Shown: positions 24,961-33,962, counted from the stretch's first letter. The stretch: 64,000 nt of DNA from VXMO01 sp965219405 (GCA_965219405.1 OZ244736.1:1833453-1897452); one strand, 5' to 3'. Notes: a model not told the origin generated them from the sequence alone. Numbers and translations are program-made.

Positions 24961-25653
24961 GTGGGTATTTTCATCACGTTTGAGGGATGCGACGGCGCCG
25001 GCAAGACGACGCAGGCGAAGCTGCTCGCCACGAAACTCGGACAGACACACGACGTGCTATCACTTTATGAGCCGGGGGGCACCTCACTCGGGGAGCTTGT
25101 CCATTCATATGTGAGAAGCCACGGTTCCGGCGAGATTCAGGAGGCGGAAATCGCGCAGGCCAAGTTTGATGGGTTGAAGGACTTTGACGCGCGGGTTGAT
25201 CCCATCGCGGAGTTGTTCCTGTTCGCGGCGGCGCGGGCGCAGTTGGTTTCGGAAGTGATTCGGCCTGCGCTTGAGCAGGGGCAAGCTGTCATCTGCGACC
25301 GCTTTGCGGATTCGACGACGGCGTACCAGGGTTATGGCCGGGAGTTGTCGATTGAGCAGGTGGACAAGATGAATGAGGTGGCGACGGGCGGCCTCAAGCC
25401 GCATCTCACCATTCTGCTAGACATTGATGCCGACGCCGGCCTTGCTCGTGTGCCGGAGAAGAAGGACCGCATGGAGAAACAGGCGCGCGACTTTCATCGG
25501 CGGGTGCGTGACGGGTATCTGAAGATCGCCGAACAAGACCCGGATCGTTTCCTTACGGTGGATGCGATGCAGCCCGCCAAGGACGTTCAAGCACAGATAT
25601 GGAATCGCGTTGAGCGTCTACTCAGCCCCCAAGCCGCGCAAAGACTTCTCTAG
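24961..25653 (+). CDS. tmk: Thymidylate kinase
   Basis: Phosphorylates dTMP to dTDP. Residues 4-20 give the P-loop (FITFEGCDGAGKTTQAKLL), followed by the DRF-type substrate motif (VICDRFADSTTAYQGYGR) and the LID region (RVPEKKDRMEKQ). The 230-residue length is a little above the family norm because of an insertion near residues 45-75. The GTG at 24961 is chosen because it begins the first beta strand; upstream in-frame starts would run back through the preceding gene. The AAA/R3H gene ends 7 nt earlier and gatA begins 15 nt later. Confidence 0.92.
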   Translation: MGIFITFEGCDGAGKTTQAKLLATKLGQTHDVLSLYEPGGTSLGELVHSYVRSHGSGEIQEAEIAQAKFDGLKDFDARVDPIAELFLFAAARAQLVSEVIRPALEQGQAVICDRFADSTTAYQGYGRELSIEQVDKMNEVATGGLKPHLTILLDIDADAGLARVPEKKDRMEKQARDFHRRVRDGYLKIAEQDPDRFLTVDAMQPAKDVQAQIWNRVERLLSPQAAQRLL

Positions 25654-25668
25654 ACACATCACACAGCC

Positions 25669-27141
25669 ATGACATCTTCCGATAACCTGTATCATCTCGC
25701 CGCGCATGAGGCTTCACGGCTATTGGCCTCGGGTGAGATCAGCGCGATTGAGTTGACTGATGCCGTTCTTAGCCGCATTGAGGCCATTGATTCGCAGGTG
25801 CGCGGCCTTGTGACGGTGACGGCGGAACAGGCGCGGCAGGCGGCGCAGATGGCTGACCAACGCATCCGTGAGGGCAACGCAACGCCGCTGACCGGCATCC
25901 CCCTGGTGCTCAAAGACAATATGTGCACGGCGGGCATCGCAACCACGTGCTCCTCACATATGTTGGAGGGTTTCGTGCCGCCCTACACTGCGACGGCGGC
26001 ACAGAAGCTGCTAGACGCGGGGGCGGTGATGGTCGGCAAGTCCAACATGGACGAGTTCGCGATGGGATCATCGACGGAGAACTCTGCGTTCTTTCCGACG
26101 CATAACCCGTGGTCGGCGGACCGGGTACCGGGTGGCTCATCGGGGGGATCCGCGGCTGCGGTGGCGGCGGGCGAGACACTCATCGCCCTCGGTTCTGACA
26201 CGGGCGGCTCCATCAGGCAGCCGGCGTCGTTCTGCGGGGTGGTGGGAATCAAGCCAACCTACGGAACAGTGAGCCGGTATGGACTCATCGCGTTCGCATC
26301 ATCGCTGGATCAGATTGGGCCGCTCGCGTCGAACGTGACGGATGCGGCACTGACGCTTAACGCGATCTCCGGCTATGACGCGATGGACTCAACGTCCATT
26401 CAACGCGACGCGCCCGACTACACCCGCGCGCTGATTCCTGATGTGCGCGGCATGAAGATCGGCGTGGTCAAGGAGATGTTCGGGGAGGGCGTAGAGCCGC
26501 AGGTGCGCGACACGGTGCTTGCGGCGGCACGTGTGCTGGAACAGGCGGGGGCGATCGTCGATTGGGAGGTCTCGCTGAGCCTGACGGAATATGCCCTGCC
26601 CGTCTACTACATCCTCGCGCCATCAGAGGCGTCATCCAATCTCGCACGTTATGACGGAGTGAAATACGGGTATTCATGGGACGGCGCGGCGGATATGTGG
26701 GAGGGGATGGAGCGGACACGGCAGCACGGCTTTGGGCCCGAAGTGAAACGGCGAATCCTGCTGGGGGCCTACGCGCTCTCGTCCGGCTATTACGACGCGT
26801 ACTACCGCAAGGCGCAGCAGGTGCGGACGCTGATTCGCCGTGAGTATGAGGACGCTTTCACACGATTTGACGTGCTGTTGACGCCCACATCACCGACTCT
26901 GCCGTTTGGACTGGGGGAGAGGACGAACGATCCCCTCGCCATGTACCTGGCGGATATCTGCACGATTCCGGTGAATATCGCGGGTGTGCCGGCCATCAGC
27001 CTGCCGTGCGGGTTTGTCGATGGGCTGCCTATCGGGTTGCAGCTTATCGGGCCGTCCCTCGGCGAGGAGACGATCATCCGCGCGGCTTACACGTACGAGC
27101 AAGTGACGGAATGGCACGGGATGAGGCCGGAGTTGTCGTAG
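25669..27141 (+). CDS. gatA: Aspartyl/glutamyl-tRNA amidotransferase subunit A
   Basis: The glutaminase subunit of GatCAB, which converts Glu-tRNA(Gln) and/or Asp-tRNA(Asn) to the amidated forms. The amidase triad is intact: K82 (LVLKDN), the cis-Ser S157 (GGSSGGS) and the nucleophile S181 (GSDTGGSIRQP). At 490 residues it is full length. gatC lies 3.4 kb downstream on the other strand, and gatB is not in the window, so the complex is encoded at scattered loci. Confidence 0.96.
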   Translation: MTSSDNLYHLAAHEASRLLASGEISAIELTDAVLSRIEAIDSQVRGLVTVTAEQARQAAQMADQRIREGNATPLTGIPLVLKDNMCTAGIATTCSSHMLEGFVPPYTATAAQKLLDAGAVMVGKSNMDEFAMGSSTENSAFFPTHNPWSADRVPGGSSGGSAAAVAAGETLIALGSDTGGSIRQPASFCGVVGIKPTYGTVSRYGLIAFASSLDQIGPLASNVTDAALTLNAISGYDAMDSTSIQRDAPDYTRALIPDVRGMKIGVVKEMFGEGVEPQVRDTVLAAARVLEQAGAIVDWEVSLSLTEYALPVYYILAPSEASSNLARYDGVKYGYSWDGAADMWEGMERTRQHGFGPEVKRRILLGAYALSSGYYDAYYRKAQQVRTLIRREYEDAFTRFDVLLTPTSPTLPFGLGERTNDPLAMYLADICTIPVNIAGVPAISLPCGFVDGLPIGLQLIGPSLGEETIIRAAYTYEQVTEWHGMRPELS

Positions 27142-27187
27142 ACGATACGCGGACGGAAACGACCACACGCGATCTCTGCAGAAGGCC

Positions 27188-27215
27188 TTGGCATTGACGA
27201 AACAGCGCATATAAT
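27188..27215 (+). promoter_or_regulatory. Promoter of the Phd/VapC toxin-antitoxin operon
   Basis: TTGGCA (27188-27193), a 16-nt spacer and a consensus TATAAT (27210-27215). An interrupted inverted repeat CTGGC...GCCAG spans the leader between this and the antitoxin start, and may be an antitoxin operator. Confidence 0.65.
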
Positions 27216-27271
27216 CTGGACAGACTGGCTAGGCCAATGCTATGAACAGTTTGGCCAGGAGGGAGAGCGGC

Positions 27272-27544
27272 ATGGGCAAGAAGTTAAACAGTATGGGTGA
27301 GTGGCAGCTGCAGGATGCGAAGAATCAATTCAGTGCGGTAGTTGATGCGGCGTTGGGCGGCGAGCCGCAGCGTGTGACACGGCGAGGCAAGCCGGCAGTG
27401 GTCGTGCTGTCCTGCGAAGCCTATGATCGCCTCAAGAAAATGGAAAACAAGCGGTTCGTTGAGTTGTTGCTGGCGATGCCGCAGGGGGGCGATGACGAGT
27501 CGTTCGAGCGGGAACACTGGCAGCATCGCGATATAGAATTCTAA
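27272..27544 (+). CDS. Phd/YefM-type antitoxin
   Basis: A 90-residue antitoxin. The N-terminal DNA-binding domain has the Phd/YefM pattern (WQLQDAKNQFSAVVDAAL, then RRGKPAVVVLS-x2-AYDRL), with an acidic C-terminal tail that would wrap the toxin. The ATG at 27272 is chosen because GGAGGGAG lies 6 nt upstream; an earlier in-frame ATG at 27242 lacks a ribosome binding site. The stop TAA overlaps the toxin ATG (TAATG), the usual translational coupling. It should autorepress the operon by binding near the TATAAT promoter. Confidence 0.9.
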   Translation: MGKKLNSMGEWQLQDAKNQFSAVVDAALGGEPQRVTRRGKPAVVVLSCEAYDRLKKMENKRFVELLLAMPQGGDDESFEREHWQHRDIEF

Positions 27545-27951
27545 TGTATGTCCTGGACACGGACGTACTCTCTCTGTTGCGAAGACCAGAGAGGAATCCA
27601 ACTATTACCAACTGGTATGAACAGCAAGATGTATCGGAATTGTACACAAGCGTCATTGCTATTGGCGAGATTCAACGCGGAATCGTGCGAGAGTCCCGCC
27701 GTGACGCAGGATTTGCTGACGTCTTGTCGGAGTGGCTCCGGCGAGTCTTGCGTGAATTTGCCGATCGAATACTGGATGTCGATCTCGCTATAGCGCGGCG
27801 GTGGGGACAGTTGACCGGCGACATCGGACACATGAACTCTGATCTGCTTATCGCCGCGACGGCACTTGAGCATGACTTTGCAGTCGTCACGCGAAACGTA
27901 AGCGATTTCGAGCCGACGGGTGTGCGTATCGTCAATCCGTTTGAAATGTAA
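27544..27951 (+). CDS. VapC/FitB-type PIN-domain toxin
   Basis: A 135-residue PIN-domain ribonuclease. The acidic metal-binding residues are in place: D5 (YVLDTDVLSLL), E in AIGEIQRGI, D in MNSDLLIAATA and a late D in NVSDFEPTG. This matches the FitB-like branch of VapC toxins, which cleave tRNA or other RNA unless bound by antitoxin. It shares bases with the antitoxin stop codon. The pair stands between gatA and an Lrp gene with its own promoter. Confidence 0.92.
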   Translation: MYVLDTDVLSLLRRPERNPTITNWYEQQDVSELYTSVIAIGEIQRGIVRESRRDAGFADVLSEWLRRVLREFADRILDVDLAIARRWGQLTGDIGHMNSDLLIAATALEHDFAVVTRNVSDFEPTGVRIVNPFEM

Positions 27952-28008
27952 CGCGGCACTTGCGTTGTTGGCGACGGCGCTGCCGCATAGTCGGTATTAT
28001 TCTATGTG

Positions 28009-28491
28009 ATGGATGACATTCTTCGGATTCTTGAGCAGGACGCGCGGACACCACCGGAACGCATCGCGGAGATGACCGGCCGGTCGATTGATGACGTGCG
28101 CGAGGCCATCGTGAAGGCCGAGCGGGACGGCATCCTCCTTTCGTACCGGTCGCAGATCAACTGGGACGCGCTGGGCCGCGGGGACGTGCATGCGATCATC
28201 GAGGTGCGCATTGCGCCTCAGCGTGAGGTGGGGTTCGATTCAGTGGCGGCGCGTATCGCACGATTCCCGGAGGTGCGATCAATGCACCTCGTGTCCGGCG
28301 ACTATGACCTCGCGGTGCAGGTGACAGGCGAGAGCATCTACGCAATCTCGAATTTCGTGACGAGCAAGCTGGCGGTGTTGGAAGCCGTGCAGGGAACCGT
28401 GACGCACTTTGTGCTGAAGCGGTACAAGGAAGACGGGACGTTGTTCGAGGCAGAAGACGAATCACCGCACCGCCTGCCGGTAGTCATGTAG
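28009..28491 (+). CDS. Lrp/AsnC-family transcriptional regulator
   Basis: A 160-residue protein. The N-terminal winged helix-turn-helix (ILRILEQDARTPPERIAEMTGRS) is followed by the RAM ligand-binding domain (VHAIIEVRI, VRSMHLVSGDYDLAVQV). Lrp-type proteins sense amino acids and often control an adjacent metabolic gene. Here an aminotransferase begins 10 nt downstream on the same strand, a very common arrangement. ATG 28009 is preferred over an overlapping GTG at 28006; neither has a strong ribosome binding site. Confidence 0.9.
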   Translation: MDDILRILEQDARTPPERIAEMTGRSIDDVREAIVKAERDGILLSYRSQINWDALGRGDVHAIIEVRIAPQREVGFDSVAARIARFPEVRSMHLVSGDYDLAVQVTGESIYAISNFVTSKLAVLEAVQGTVTHFVLKRYKEDGTLFEAEDESPHRLPVVM

Positions 28492-28501
28492 GCAGCTTGA
28501 G

Positions 28502-29731
28502 ATGACCAATTCAACGCATCAAGACACTACACCTCCACCACCTTCGCGGGGGATTCGGGAGGGTAAGCGGCGCATCGCGCAGCGGGTGGAGGATATTCCG
28601 CCATCCGGCATTCGCAAGTTTTTTGATCTGATCGCCGGGCAGGAGGGAATCATTTCACTGGGTGTCGGCGAGCCTGATTTCGTCACGCCGTGGCATATCC
28701 GTGAGGCGGCCATCGATTCACTGGAGCGCGGACATACACACTACACGTCCAACTACGGCACGCCGGAGTTACGCAAGGAACTGTCCTCTTACCTGGAACG
28801 CCTATACGGCGCGCAGTATGACCCACAGTCTGAACTGCTTATAACGGTGGGGGTTTCAGAGGCGCTCGATCTTGCGCTGCGCGCCACACTCGACCCGGGC
28901 GATGAGGTCATCACCGGTGATCCGTGCTACGTGGCTTATTTCCCCGTCGTGCACATGGCCGGCGGTTCCCTGATCACTGTGCCGACAACGATGGAGGATG
29001 AGTTTCGTCTACGGGCATCCGAGGTTGAGAAGCTCATCACACCACGGACGCGGGCGCTGTTGATCAACAATCCGTCCAATCCGACGGGTGCGGTGCTGGA
29101 TAGAGCGACGACTGAGGAACTCTCGGAGATGGCGGCCCGCCACGATGTGCTGATCATCGCGGACGAGATCTACGACCGTCTTGTGTATTCGCCGGATGAG
29201 CCGTTCACGTCATTCGCATCACTCACAGGCCGGAGCGATCAGACACTGGTGCTGGGGGGATTCTCGAAGTCGTATGCGATGACGGGGTGGCGCGTCGGCT
29301 ATGCGGCGGGGCCGTCAGACATCATCTCGGCAATGATGAAGGTGCACCAATACACGATGATGTCCGCGCCGACGGCGGCGCAGGCTGCGGCGGTGGCAGC
29401 GTTGCGCGAGGGAGAGCGCGACGTCCAGGAGATGCGCGAGGCATATGATCAACGGCGACGGCTGCTGGTTTCAGGGCTGCGGCGCATCGGGCTTCCGTGC
29501 GTAGAGCCGCGCGGCGCGTTTTATGCGTTTCCATCCATCATGCCGACGGGGATGAGTTCTGAAGAATTCGCCGAGCGGCTGCTGGGCGAAGAGGGTGTGG
29601 CGGTTGTCCCGGGGAGCGCGTTTGGGCCATCGGGCGAGGGCTTCGTGCGGTGTTGCTACGCCGCGAGCGTGGAGGACATCGAGGAGGCGCTCACACGCAT
29701 GGGCCGATTCGTGGAGCGGCATTCGCGTTAG
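28502..29731 (+). CDS. Class I/II pyridoxal-phosphate aminotransferase
   Basis: A 409-residue fold-type I aminotransferase of the aspartate/aromatic (PatA/AspC subfamily Igamma) kind. Motifs: SLGVGEPDF near the start of the fold, YTSNYGTPELR, NNPSNPTGAVL, ADEIYDRLVY, the PLP lysine in GGFSKSYAMTGWRVG, and the carboxylate-binding Arg near FVRCCYA. It follows the Lrp regulator and is probably regulated by it. Substrate specificity (Asp, aromatic or branched amino acids) cannot be set from sequence. Confidence 0.93.
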   Translation: MTNSTHQDTTPPPPSRGIREGKRRIAQRVEDIPPSGIRKFFDLIAGQEGIISLGVGEPDFVTPWHIREAAIDSLERGHTHYTSNYGTPELRKELSSYLERLYGAQYDPQSELLITVGVSEALDLALRATLDPGDEVITGDPCYVAYFPVVHMAGGSLITVPTTMEDEFRLRASEVEKLITPRTRALLINNPSNPTGAVLDRATTEELSEMAARHDVLIIADEIYDRLVYSPDEPFTSFASLTGRSDQTLVLGGFSKSYAMTGWRVGYAAGPSDIISAMMKVHQYTMMSAPTAAQAAAVAALREGERDVQEMREAYDQRRRLLVSGLRRIGLPCVEPRGAFYAFPSIMPTGMSSEEFAERLLGEEGVAVVPGSAFGPSGEGFVRCCYAASVEDIEEALTRMGRFVERHSR

Positions 29732-29743
29732 GACGCCCGATGG

Positions 29744-29763
29744 ATTCCGGCTTTCGCCGGAAT
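29744..29763. repeat. REP/dRS3-like palindrome
   Basis: ATTCCGGC-TTTC-GCCGGAAT, 12 bp after the aminotransferase stop. It is followed by degenerate GAGGGGAA/CCCGAGT half-units up to the next gene. Confidence 0.85.
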
Positions 29764-29822
29764 GAGGGGAAAATACCCGAGTAAGGGATAAGCACCCGAG
29801 TGAGGGGAAGGTAGGCTGAGCG

Positions 29823-30563
29823 ATGGTCGAGCAGGGATCAAACGGCCATGGGAACCCTCCGACCGCAAATGGGCCGGGGGACCAGCCGCAGGACGACGAT
29901 CTGGTCGTCACGTTCACCGGCGTTTCGGCCAAGCCAAATGAAGACGGCACGATCGACCTCATCATCGGGACCAACCGTGGCGAGATTCGTGCGGTTCTGC
30001 ACCCGAAAGAGGGGCACGACGGGGCGGTCATCTTCGTTGGTGGCGGGCGTGAACTCAAGGGCCCGGCAGACGGCATCTACGAGGAGCTGGCCAGGGAACT
30101 CACCGAGCAGGGCGTGACATCGCTACGGCTCGGACAGCGGCGTCCGGAAGTGTTCATCGAGGCCGTTGCGGATGTACTGGCGGGCATCTCCTTCATGAGG
30201 GGAATCGGGGCACGGCGTCTCGCCCTCGTGGGTCATTCATCCAACGGGGCGGTGGCGATAAAGTCGGCGGCGTTCTCACCGGATGTCGTGGCGGTTGCGT
30301 CGTTATCCGGCCAGACGTTTGGGGCGCAGGATGTAGCGGAGATTGCGCCGCGACGGCTGCTTGTGGTGCATGGTCGTGAGGACGACGTACTGCCCTACAC
30401 CGACGCTGAGCGCATCTATGAGTGGGCCGGAGACCCGAAAGAGTTAATCCTGTACCCGGGCGCGAATCACGGGCTGCGTGAGGCAAAGGACGAGCTAAAG
30501 GAAAAGCTGGAGGGTTGGCTCATTGACGTGGTGGGGCCGCCGGAGGGGCAGGAACAGACGTAG
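29823..30563 (+). CDS. Alpha/beta hydrolase (dienelactone-hydrolase-like)
   Basis: 246 residues. An unstructured, Gly/Pro/Asn-rich N-terminus (1-25) precedes a compact alpha/beta-hydrolase fold. The catalytic triad is visible: Ser in LVGHSSNGAVA, Asp in VHGREDDVLPY and His in PGANHGLREA. The short lidless fold resembles dienelactone hydrolase and small esterases/peptidases; the substrate is unknown. The ATG lies 8 nt after GGGAAGG. It converges on gatC with a 6-nt gap. Confidence 0.87.
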   Translation: MVEQGSNGHGNPPTANGPGDQPQDDDLVVTFTGVSAKPNEDGTIDLIIGTNRGEIRAVLHPKEGHDGAVIFVGGGRELKGPADGIYEELARELTEQGVTSLRLGQRRPEVFIEAVADVLAGISFMRGIGARRLALVGHSSNGAVAIKSAAFSPDVVAVASLSGQTFGAQDVAEIAPRRLLVVHGREDDVLPYTDAERIYEWAGDPKELILYPGANHGLREAKDELKEKLEGWLIDVVGPPEGQEQT

Positions 30564-30569
30564 GCCGGT

Positions 30570-30899
30570 TTAGGGTTCGGTCTCGTCCTCGCCGAAGACA
30601 TAGCGCACACGGACGTAGCCCTCCTGCGCGGCGGGGGCGTTGGACAGCATTTCGTCACGACCCCAGGATTCGCGGTCGGAGTCTTCCCGGTAGACATTTG
30701 TGACGTCGATGGCGTGGCCGGTTGGCTCAACGCCCTCAGTGTCGACTTCCTGGAGCGCGGACACGCTCTCAATGATGGCGTCAAGCTGGCCACCGAACGA
30801 CTCGATTTCCTCTTCGGTCATGCCGACACGGCTCAGTTCCGCGAGGGAGCGGACAAGCTCCGGGCCGGATGGGGCGGTGTCTGTGTCGTCAGGATTCAC
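30570..30899 (-). CDS. gatC: Aspartyl/glutamyl-tRNA amidotransferase subunit C
   Basis: The 109-residue small subunit of GatCAB. It is recognisable by the N-terminal helix LVRSLAELSRVGMTEEEIESF and the middle pattern ALQEVDTEGVEPTGHA. The C-terminus is somewhat extended after DEMLSNAP. The GTG at 30899 is chosen because GatC normally begins shortly before that helix; an ATG at 30938 would add 13 residues. It stabilises GatA and GatB and links them. It is separated from gatA and in the opposite orientation. Confidence 0.88.
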   Translation of the reverse strand: MNPDDTDTAPSGPELVRSLAELSRVGMTEEEIESFGGQLDAIIESVSALQEVDTEGVEPTGHAIDVTNVYREDSDRESWGRDEMLSNAPAAQEGYVRVRYVFGEDETEP

Positions 30900-31068
30900 T
30901 CTCAAGATGCTCCGTACGATTCCGATGAGGGTCAGCATGTCTTGTGTGCGCTTATTGTAGCGAGGGCGCAGGCGTCGGGGAAGCCGGTTTAATTTGTGGA
31001 TCCTGGGTTTGATTGGGAGTCCTTTCGATTATCTTCTGCTTCGTTCTCCGCTTGTTCGGACTTGGGGG

Positions 31069-31555
31069 ACGCATCCGCTATCGGTTCCGGGGCTGCCGGT
31101 TGTTGGGACGGCGCGGTTTCGAGCTCGTGTCGGTTGCGCGGTAGGGGGACGGCCCCCCGCTTGGGCGGGTTGCGCTGCGCCAAACATAGACTCGCCCGGA
31201 CGGCGCGGCCGGCATAGTGGCACCGACGCGCGCCATGCCTCCCGGTTTCGCGCCCCCGGCGCGGCCGAAAGTTCGTCCCACGCGTGACACACGGGGGTGT
31301 GTTACGCGGTTGATCCGTGCTCGCTCGATGGCTCTGCCACGTCGTCATCGGGCGCCATGCGCTCCATTTGCCTGAAACCTCTAGGGTCTCGACCCGTCCG
31401 GAGCGCGCATCTCTCTCACGTCCCCGCTCGGGTCACGGCGTTGGCCTGAGGGCGTTTCGAGGCACCTGGACGGGGCGCTGCCGGGTCGGGGTTGGGGACC
31501 TGCCCAGCTGCGTTGTCCCGCAGGGATGTCCTGGAGTGTCCGATAGCGGATGCGT
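31069..31555. other. Candidate structured RNA region bounded by 16-bp inverted repeats
   Basis: Positions 30939-31796 have no convincing protein gene. Inside, ACGCATCCGCTATCGG (31069-31084) and its exact complement (31540-31555) could close a 487-nt domain. Within it is a 12-bp hairpin at 31281-31308 (CGCGTGACACAC with GTGTGTTACGCG, one G-U pair and a GGGG loop). Other GC-rich stems are present, such as GGGGG-ACGG-CCCCC near 31145 and GCGCTCC/GGAGCGC near 31360-31422. I did not find the signatures of RNase P RNA, tmRNA or SRP RNA. The strand cannot be decided. Alternatives are a decayed gene or a mobile-element remnant. Confidence 0.4.
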
Positions 31556-31744
31556 TTCCTTGCAGGGAGCGCCCTCCTTTATTGCACTCCCGGGGATGGT
31601 GCTGGCGGCGTGGCTGCTAGCGCGCTGCGCCTCCGGGTGATTGGTCGATGTGGGGACGATAGGACATTTGTTTTGTGTGGGTCAAGGCGGGGTGGCATGT
31701 TGGGGGGAAGCGTTACGAGATGGGGGTGGCTCAATGGGATTTAG

Positions 31745-31764
31745 ATTCCCGCGTTCGCGGGAAT
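31745..31764. repeat. REP/dRS3-like palindrome
   Basis: ATTCCCGC-GTTC-GCGGGAAT, 33 bp from the rarA stop codon. Confidence 0.85.
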
Positions 31765-31796
31765 GACGGGTAGGGGGAGGCGGGGGGGTGTAAGGG

Positions 31797-33227
31797 TTAG
31801 GCCTCTTGCGAGTCCGTGCTGTTTTCGGCATCGGCGGTGGCGCGGCGGTGTTTTTCGTAGTTGGCGATGCGGGCCTTGATTTCAGCTTCAAGGCCCTGCT
31901 CTGTCGGTTCGAAATAACGGTGGCCTTGGACTGAGTCAGGCCGCATCTGTTGATCGACGACGTGACTGGGGAAGTCGTGCGGGTACTTGTAGCCGTTGGC
32001 GTAGCCCATGCGGCTCATCAGCGGATGCGGGGCGTTGCGGAGATGGAGCGGCACGGGCAGCGCGCCGGTGTTGCGGACGTCCTGCTGGGCCGCAAGGTAT
32101 GCCTTGTAAGCGGAGTTGCTCTTGGGGGCGGTGGCGAGATAGAGGCACGCCTCCGCCATGGGCAGGTAGCCCTCCGGCATCCCGACAAAATGGACGGCCT
32201 GCTGGCAGGCAATGGCGAGGCTGAGAGCCAATGGATCTGCAAGGCCCACGTCCTCGGCGGCAAAGATGACCATGCGCCGCACGATGAAGAGTGGATCCTC
32301 TCCACCCTCCAGCATCCGTGCCATCCAGTAGAGCGCGGCGTCCGGATCAGAGGCGCGCATGGATTTGATGAACGCGGAGATGATGTTGTAGTGCTCCTCG
32401 CCGCCCTTGTCGTAACGGACGGCGCGGTGCTGCATGGCGTCTTCGATCGTGGAGAGATCAACGACGCGGCTGCCGTCCTGCTCGGGCGGCGTGGCGCTGA
32501 CGGCAACCTCAAGAGCGGTGAGGGCGGCGCGGGCATCTCCATCCGCCATGGAAATCAGCGCACTCTCCGCATTGTCGTCCAGTCGGGCATTGAGATGTCC
32601 AAGGCCATGCTCGGGATCTGTGAGGGCACGATCGACGAGTTCTCTTATCTCGTCCTCGGCCAGGGCGTTGAGCGTGTAGACGCGGGAACGAGAGAGCAGC
32701 GGCGCGACAATCTCAAACGAGGGGTTCTCCGTGGTTGCGCCGATTAGGGTGACGGAGCCGTCCTCCACGTGGGGTAGAACGACGTCTTGCTGGGCCTTGT
32801 TGAATCGATGAATCTCATCGATGAAAAGGATGGTGCGCTGGCCGGAAAGGCCGCGCCGCTGGCGGGCATCGCCCAGGACACGGCGGAGGTCTGCGACCCC
32901 GGACTCGACGGCGCTGACCGGCTCAAAATGGGACTGCGTCATGTGGGCGATGATGCGGGCGAGGGTGGTCTTGCCGGTGCCCGGCGGGCCCCACAGGACG
33001 ATTGAGGGAACCTGATCAGCCTCTATGGAGCGGCGGAGGACATGGCCTCCGCCGACGATGTGCTCCTGGCCGACGAATTCATCGAGGGTTGTGGGCCGCA
33101 TCCGAGCGGCGAGCGGCGCTTCACGAGAAATGCGGTCTTCCCGCTGCTGCTCGAACATATCGGGCCCGGCTGCGGCGGACGGCTTTCGCGTTTGCCTCGC
33201 CATTCGACTCCCACCCGGGGACGCCAC
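31797..33227 (-). CDS. rarA: Replication-associated recombination protein A (AAA+)
   Basis: 476 residues, homologous to RarA/MgsA/WRNIP1, a AAA+ ATPase that acts at stalled replication forks. Order: an N-terminal PIP-like basic region; MRPTTLDEFVGQEHIVG; Walker A LWGPPGTGKTTLA; Walker B ILFIDEIHRFNKAQQD; sensor 1 LIGATTENPSFEI; arginine finger LLSRSRVY; and the C-terminal tetramerisation domain (GYKYPHDFPSHVVDQQ). The first about 19 residues may not be translated, since MARQTRK is an alternative start. It is transcribed alone, flanked by the structured region and the interrupted NYN gene. Confidence 0.93.
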   Translation of the reverse strand: MASPGGSRMARQTRKPSAAAGPDMFEQQREDRISREAPLAARMRPTTLDEFVGQEHIVGGGHVLRRSIEADQVPSIVLWGPPGTGKTTLARIIAHMTQSHFEPVSAVESGVADLRRVLGDARQRRGLSGQRTILFIDEIHRFNKAQQDVVLPHVEDGSVTLIGATTENPSFEIVAPLLSRSRVYTLNALAEDEIRELVDRALTDPEHGLGHLNARLDDNAESALISMADGDARAALTALEVAVSATPPEQDGSRVVDLSTIEDAMQHRAVRYDKGGEEHYNIISAFIKSMRASDPDAALYWMARMLEGGEDPLFIVRRMVIFAAEDVGLADPLALSLAIACQQAVHFVGMPEGYLPMAEACLYLATAPKSNSAYKAYLAAQQDVRNTGALPVPLHLRNAPHPLMSRMGYANGYKYPHDFPSHVVDQQMRPDSVQGHRYFEPTEQGLEAEIKARIANYEKHRRATADAENSTDSQEA

Positions 33228-33284
33228 TCAGATCAGTCCCGCGTCACCCTGCTACCCCTTGGGGTCATTATAGCGGGGAGGTGG

Positions 33285-33956
33285 TCACCACGATTCAGGC
33301 TTGGTGATAGTACCGTGCTGATCGGTGAGTTGGTGAGGGAGCTGGCTTTCGGCGAGATGCTCCTCCCTGATATTTCGGACGTATGTGGCAGCCTGCTTGA
33401 TAGTGTCGTTAATGCGGCGCTGCCTGATTACGTTGGGGTTCAGTGCGATGACAGGAAGTCCGATCTCATATCTCACAAACTTGATTGCGCCAACAAAGTC
33501 TGAGTCGTTCGAGATTATGGCAGCTTGCTCGAAGCGTCCCAATGCAGCCCGAGCAACAAAATGGGTAGCGAGATTGACGTCGGTTTGCTTCTCTTCGACC
33601 CTTAAGACTCGCAAATAGCCCGAGTCTTCCAGTGCAGTTTCCGCAGGCGGCATCAGAACCTTTTGTGTACTGAACGCGCCTCGATGCACCTCCAGCCCCT
33701 AGATGGTCGACAACGCCCTCAATAGGGTTTCCTGGCGAACTGGCTGACCATAGTTCGGCGGTCGGGCTCGTACCAGAGCAGTGAAGTAATAGACGCGACC
33801 AATCTTATGTTCAGGCAGGAGATTCTCTGCGAGGCGACGAAAGTTCAACCATCGATAGGAGGAGTCTTTGACCGCGCCGTAGTAGAAGTTCAGACCATCA
33901 ATGAAGACGTCCGTTAGCCGCGATTCTATTGCCACGAGTTCACGAGCTCCAAGCAA
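33285..33956 (-). pseudogene. NYN-domain (LabA/DUF88-like) protein interrupted by an amber codon
   Basis: A single frame of about 223 codons is broken by one TAG at 33704-33702. The upstream part has the first acidic motif of NYN RNases (VFIDGLNFYYGAVK); the downstream part has the second (AAIISNDSDFVGAIK). The residues around the stop (LLRALSTI-stop-GLEVHRGAF) flow into each other, so this is one gene, not two. The start is uncertain: TTG 33956 or GTG 33935. NYN proteins are PIN-like endoribonucleases. With the stop read normally, the active site would be split and the gene non-functional; a sequence error is possible. Confidence 0.8.
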
Positions 33957-33962
33957 GCCTAC

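Noticed and set aside
30989..31348. Minus-strand frame of 119 codons in the large gap
   Set aside because: Arg/Pro-rich low-complexity translation, no ribosome binding site or family motif, and it crosses the structured stretch. Not supported as a gene.
31069..31555. RNase P RNA, tmRNA or SRP RNA in the gap
   Set aside because: The conserved GAGGAAAGTCC of RNase P, the tRNA-like end of tmRNA and the GGAAGGAAGCAG-like loop of SRP RNA were not found on either strand.
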